Below, one piece after another: positions 59,965 to 64,000 of a DNA stretch of 64,000 nt (the first letter of the stretch is position 1; each line of letters begins with the position of its first letter). Below the pieces are notes generated by a model. That model did no database searches and was not told the DNA's origin. It was given only the letters and a program-made list of their open reading frames with translations. Location: NCBI RefSeq assembly GCF_007559435.1, contig NZ_VMBP01000004.1, positions 124,001-188,000 on the forward strand. Direction: 5' to 3'. Origin of the DNA: Ancylobacter moscoviensis. Its GTDB lineage: Bacteria; Pseudomonadota; Alphaproteobacteria; Rhizobiales; Xanthobacteraceae. Made by a program: the position numbers and the translations under genes.

Positions 59965-60859
59965 GCCGACACCACCCCACGTGCTGCCGGATGGAGCGGC
60001 GGCGCCCGCCGGCGCGCCGCTGGCCATCATCTGTGGTGGCGGCGCGTTTCCGCTGGCGGTCGCAGAGGCGGCCCGGCGTGCGGGGCGAGAGGTGGTTTTG
60101 TTTCCCGTGCGCGGCTTTGCGGATGCGTCCGTGGAGGCGTGGCCGCATGTATGGATCCACATCGGTCGCTTCGGCAGGCTCAAGAGCGAGATGCGGCGTC
60201 TCGGTTGCCGGGATGTGGTGTTCATCGGCAATGTGCTGCGCCCGCGCATCCGCGACATCCGCTTCGACTGGACCACGCTGACGCTGCTGCCGCAGGTGTT
60301 CCGCATGTTGCGCGGCGGTGACGACCACCTGCTGACCAGCCTCGGGCGCCTGTTTGAGGAAGCGGGCTTCCGTCTGGTCGGGGCGCACGAGATTGCGCCG
60401 GAGATCCTCATCCCGGCGGGGCAACTCGGCTCTCTCGCCCCTGCCGCCGAGCAGATGGAGGACATCGCACTCGGTCGCCGGGCGCTCGCCGTCACCGGGC
60501 CGCTGGACATTGGCCAAGGGCTGGTGGTGATGAACCGGCATGTGGTCGCCGTGGAAGCGGCGGAGGGCACGGATCTCATGCTCGCGCGCGTGGCGGAACT
60601 GCGCACCAATGGCCGCATCAAGGCGCCACCGCGGTGTGGCGTACTGGTGAAGCGGCCGAAAGTTGGGCAGGACAAGCGGCTCGATCTGCCCTCCCTCGGC
60701 GTGCGCACGGTGGAGGGCGCGGCGCGGGCGGGGCTTGCCGGTATCGCCGTCGAAGCCGGTGGCGTCATCGTCGCCGATGTAGAGGCGCTGGTGCGCGCGG
60801 CCGACAGGGCCGGTATCTTCATCTACGCCTTCGAGCGCGACGGGGCAGGCGAGGCATGA
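59939..60859 (+). CDS. lpxI: UDP-2,3-diacylglucosamine diphosphatase LpxI
   Basis: A 306-residue LpxI (formerly DUF1009), which hydrolyses UDP-2,3-diacylglucosamine to lipid X. It replaces LpxH in alphaproteobacteria and attacks the alpha-phosphate. Motifs 'LAIICGGGAFPLAVAEAA' (near residue 28), 'WIHIGRFGRLKSEM' and 'DKRLDLPSLGVRTVEGAA' (near residue 244) are typical. Overlaps lpxA and lpxB (ATGA). Confidence 0.95.
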   Translation: MSSSLKRPEPTPPHVLPDGAAAPAGAPLAIICGGGAFPLAVAEAARRAGREVVLFPVRGFADASVEAWPHVWIHIGRFGRLKSEMRRLGCRDVVFIGNVLRPRIRDIRFDWTTLTLLPQVFRMLRGGDDHLLTSLGRLFEEAGFRLVGAHEIAPEILIPAGQLGSLAPAAEQMEDIALGRRALAVTGPLDIGQGLVVMNRHVVAVEAAEGTDLMLARVAELRTNGRIKAPPRCGVLVKRPKVGQDKRLDLPSLGVRTVEGAARAGLAGIAVEAGGVIVADVEALVRAADRAGIFIYAFERDGAGEA

Positions 60860-62037
60860 CCACGGACAAGCCGCTGGATGTCTTCATCGTGGCCGGCGAG
60901 GAATCGGGCGACGCGCTGGCCGCCGGCCTCATGGCGGAGCTGAAGGCGTTGCACCCGGGTGAGGTGCGTTTTCGCGGCGTCGGTGGCGCGCGCATGCAGG
61001 CACAGGGGCTCGCCAGCCTCTTTCCCATGGAAGACATCACCGCCATGGGCTTCGCGCAGGTGATCGGCGGCCTGCCGCGTATCCTGCGCCGCATGCGCGA
61101 GACGGCGGAAGCCATCGTCGCGACGCCGCCGGACGTTCTCGTGATGGTCGACGCGCCGGACTTCACCCACCGCGTCGCGCACAAGGTCCGCGCCCGGTTG
61201 CCGAAACTGCCGATCGTGAAATACGTCGCCCCGACCGTGTGGGTCTGGCGGCCCGGTCGCGCGAAGGCGATGGCTCCGGACTTCGACCGGGTGCTGGCTC
61301 TGCTGCCCTTCGAGCCAGAGGCGATGCACGCGCTTGGCGGACCACCGACCACCTATGTCGGCCATCCGCTGCTCGGCGAGCTGGAGCGTTTGCGACCGAA
61401 TGCGGAGGAGGCTGCGCGCCGGGCAGCCAAGCCGCCGGTTCTGCTGGTGCTTCCGGGAAGCCGGCGTGCCGAGCTCGCGCGGCTCGGCGCCACCTTCGGC
61501 GAGGTGCTGGGGCTGCTGCGCTCCCATGTTCCTGCCTTCGAACTGGTGCTGCCTACTCTTCCGCGTCGCCGGCAACAGGTCGAGGAAATGGTCGCGGCCT
61601 GGCCGGTGAAGCCGCGCATCGTCGTCAACGAGAACGAGAAGCTGGCGGCGTTCCGCAGCGCCCGGGCGGCGCTCGCCGCGTCCGGCACGGTGACGCTGGA
61701 GCTGGCGCTGGCCGGCATACCGACGGTCGCCGCCTATCGCGTGCCGTGGCTGGAGGGGCGCATCGCGCCGTACATCATCAAGGTGAAGACGGCCATCTTG
61801 CCGAATCTGATCCTCGGCGAGCCGGCGGTGCCGGAATATCTGCAATGGTACATCGATCCGCCCGCCATGGCGGCGCAACTCGCTCGGCTGATCGAAGGAG
61901 GCGATGAGCGGGAATCCCAACTCGCCGCCTTCAAACGGCTCGACGCCATGCTGGGCGAGGGAGGCGAACCGCCGAGCCGGCGCGCCGCCCGGACGGTGCT
62001 CGAGACGCTTGGCCTTTCCTTTCGCCCCGTAGCCTGA
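60856..62037 (+). CDS. lpxB: Lipid-A-disaccharide synthase
   Basis: A 393-residue glycosyltransferase (GT19) joining lipid X to UDP-diacylglucosamine. Family motifs are 'VFIVAGEESGDALAAGLM', 'DAPDFTHRVAHKVR', 'VAPTVWVWRPGRAKAM' and 'ASGTVTLELALAGIPTV'. Last gene of the block, followed by a terminator. Confidence 0.96.
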   Translation: MTTDKPLDVFIVAGEESGDALAAGLMAELKALHPGEVRFRGVGGARMQAQGLASLFPMEDITAMGFAQVIGGLPRILRRMRETAEAIVATPPDVLVMVDAPDFTHRVAHKVRARLPKLPIVKYVAPTVWVWRPGRAKAMAPDFDRVLALLPFEPEAMHALGGPPTTYVGHPLLGELERLRPNAEEAARRAAKPPVLLVLPGSRRAELARLGATFGEVLGLLRSHVPAFELVLPTLPRRRQQVEEMVAAWPVKPRIVVNENEKLAAFRSARAALAASGTVTLELALAGIPTVAAYRVPWLEGRIAPYIIKVKTAILPNLILGEPAVPEYLQWYIDPPAMAAQLARLIEGGDERESQLAAFKRLDAMLGEGGEPPSRRAARTVLETLGLSFRPVA

Positions 62038-62094
62038 GGTGCCGGCCGGCATGGACGGGTCGGCAGGCGCGGAAAGCCACCTGACCTCAAATGA

Positions 62095-62130
62095 AAAACC
62101 CCGCCTTCCAGGATTGGAAGGCGGGGTTTT
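62095..62130. terminator. Bidirectional intrinsic terminator between lpxB and gltA
   Basis: A 16-bp stem AAAACCCCGCCTTCCA / TGGAAGGCGGGGTTTT (62095-62110 and 62115-62130) with a GGAT loop; A- and T-tracts on either side make it work on both strands. Confidence 0.9.
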
Positions 62131-62163
62131 CGTTTCAGAAACCGGCGCTTGTCCGGGAAAGGC

Positions 62164-63474
<1,311 letters not shown>

Positions 63475-63596
63475 GCGGGGTCTCCCTAAACCTGTGGAAC
63501 CGGTTAAACGGATCGCGTCTTTGCGGGTGCCGCGCCGTGCCTTTCGGCAAGATGCGCCTGAGACGGGGGCTGGTCTCGCTGCGGCCCGATAGGCAA

Positions 63597-63625
63597 GTCG
63601 TAGCGGTTTCACCCCTCCCTCGCAA
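63597..63625 (-). promoter_or_regulatory. Candidate promoter of gltA
   Basis: Minus-strand TTGCGA (63620-63625), 17-base spacer, TACGAC (63597-63602), leaving a leader of about 115 bases. Ideal spacing, partial consensus match. Confidence 0.4.
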
Positions 63626-63713
63626 GCGCAGCGAAAACGGTGCCGCAATGCGGCGGACAGGGGCTGCGAAAGTCGGTTTCACCTTCGCAGTCGCATCATG
63701 CTAGACGGACCCT

Positions 63714-64000
63714 TCACGCCGTCGCGGCGGCCCCCGTCTGGTCGGCGATGCGGGCGAGCGACTCCTCCCGGCCGAGCACGGCGAGCACGTCGAAAATGCC
63801 CGGCGAGGTGGCCTTTCCGGTCATCGCCGCGCGCAACGGCTGGGCGAGGGCACCGAGCTTTACTCCCTTCTCCTCGGCAACGACGCGCACGGCCGCTTCG
63901 GTCTCGGCGGCGTTCCATTCGGCCACGGTGGCGAGCTTTTCGGCGGCGGCGGCCAGCAGACGACGGGCATCGTCGGTCAGCAGAGCGCGGGCCTTTTCCT
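63714..64000 (-). CDS. gltX: Glutamyl-tRNA synthetase (3' end only)
   Basis: C-terminal ~94 residues of a gene running off the window end; the frame is open to 64000 on the minus strand and stops at 63714-63716. The visible helical part, with '[19 protein letters not shown]' and '[18 protein letters not shown]', is the anticodon-binding end of bacterial GluRS. The catalytic part is outside. gltX upstream of gltA is a common alphaproteobacterial order. Confidence 0.88.
   Translation of the reverse strand, partial: EKARALLTDDARRLLAAAAEKLATVAEWNAAETEAAVRVVAEEKGVKLGALAQPLRAAMTGKATSPGIFDVLAVLGREESLARIADQTGAAATA

Overview
The window is a gene-dense, GC-rich stretch of an alphaproteobacterial chromosome. 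It most resembles Hyphomicrobiales (Rhizobiales), perhaps the Xanthobacteraceae side, although family level is an inference. The evidence is the run of conserved gene blocks (SPOR-nagZ-scpAB-tatABC-serS-surE-pcm; yajC-secDF; nuoA-N-birA-rnj; mce-DUF1467-proS-lolCD-dnaE; rpsB-tsf-pyrH-frr-uppS-cdsA-rseP-bamA-lpxD-fabZ-lpxA-lpxI-lpxB), a short prolyl-tRNA synthetase without the editing insert, RNase J, and an S2 protein with a C-terminal helix-hairpin-helix-like tail. I see no insertion sequence, prophage or CRISPR array.

Layout. 1-10.3 kb (+): 3' end of a SPOR-domain protein, nagZ, scpA, scpB, a lone ABC ATPase, tatA, tatB, tatC, serS, surE, pcm and an NlpD-like lipoprotein, closed by a terminator. 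10.4-11.3 kb (-): a DUF815 ATPase. 11.5-15.8 kb (+): yajC, secD, secF, an Mth938/NDUFAF3-like protein and an NDUFAF6-like prenyl-synthase-fold protein. 15.8-17.7 kb (-): kdsA and kdsD/kpsF. 17.9-19.6 kb (+): an AI-2E family membrane protein, tRNA-Asp and a small protein. 19.6-21.3 kb (-): a Na/Pi cotransporter-like protein. 21.8-39.1 kb (+): the complete complex I operon nuoA-N with one extra small membrane protein gene between nuoH and nuoI, then birA and RNase J. 39.3-48.1 kb (+): mce, DUF1467, proS, lolC, lolD, a membrane-anchored unknown, a 32-residue microprotein and dnaE. 48.3-62.0 kb (+): rpsB to lpxB. 62.2-64 kb (-): gltA and the 3' end of gltX.

Functionally the window is dominated by envelope biogenesis (Sec and Tat export, Lol, BamA, RseP, lipid A and KDO synthesis, undecaprenyl and CDP-diacylglycerol supply), respiration (complex I and two homologues of mitochondrial complex I assembly factors) and translation (SerRS, ProRS, S2, EF-Ts, RRF, tRNA-Asp).

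Most of the window is conserved core genome. The points that stand out are: an AT-rich, rare-codon in-frame insertion of about 58 codons in serS; a candidate structured small RNA on the minus strand between the DUF1467 gene and proS, with promoter-like boxes, several hairpins and a strong terminator; an unrecognised two-helix membrane protein inside the nuo operon; a 32-residue membrane microprotein with an excellent ribosome binding site before dnaE; and a membrane-anchored protein with a HIRAN-like cassette next to dnaE.
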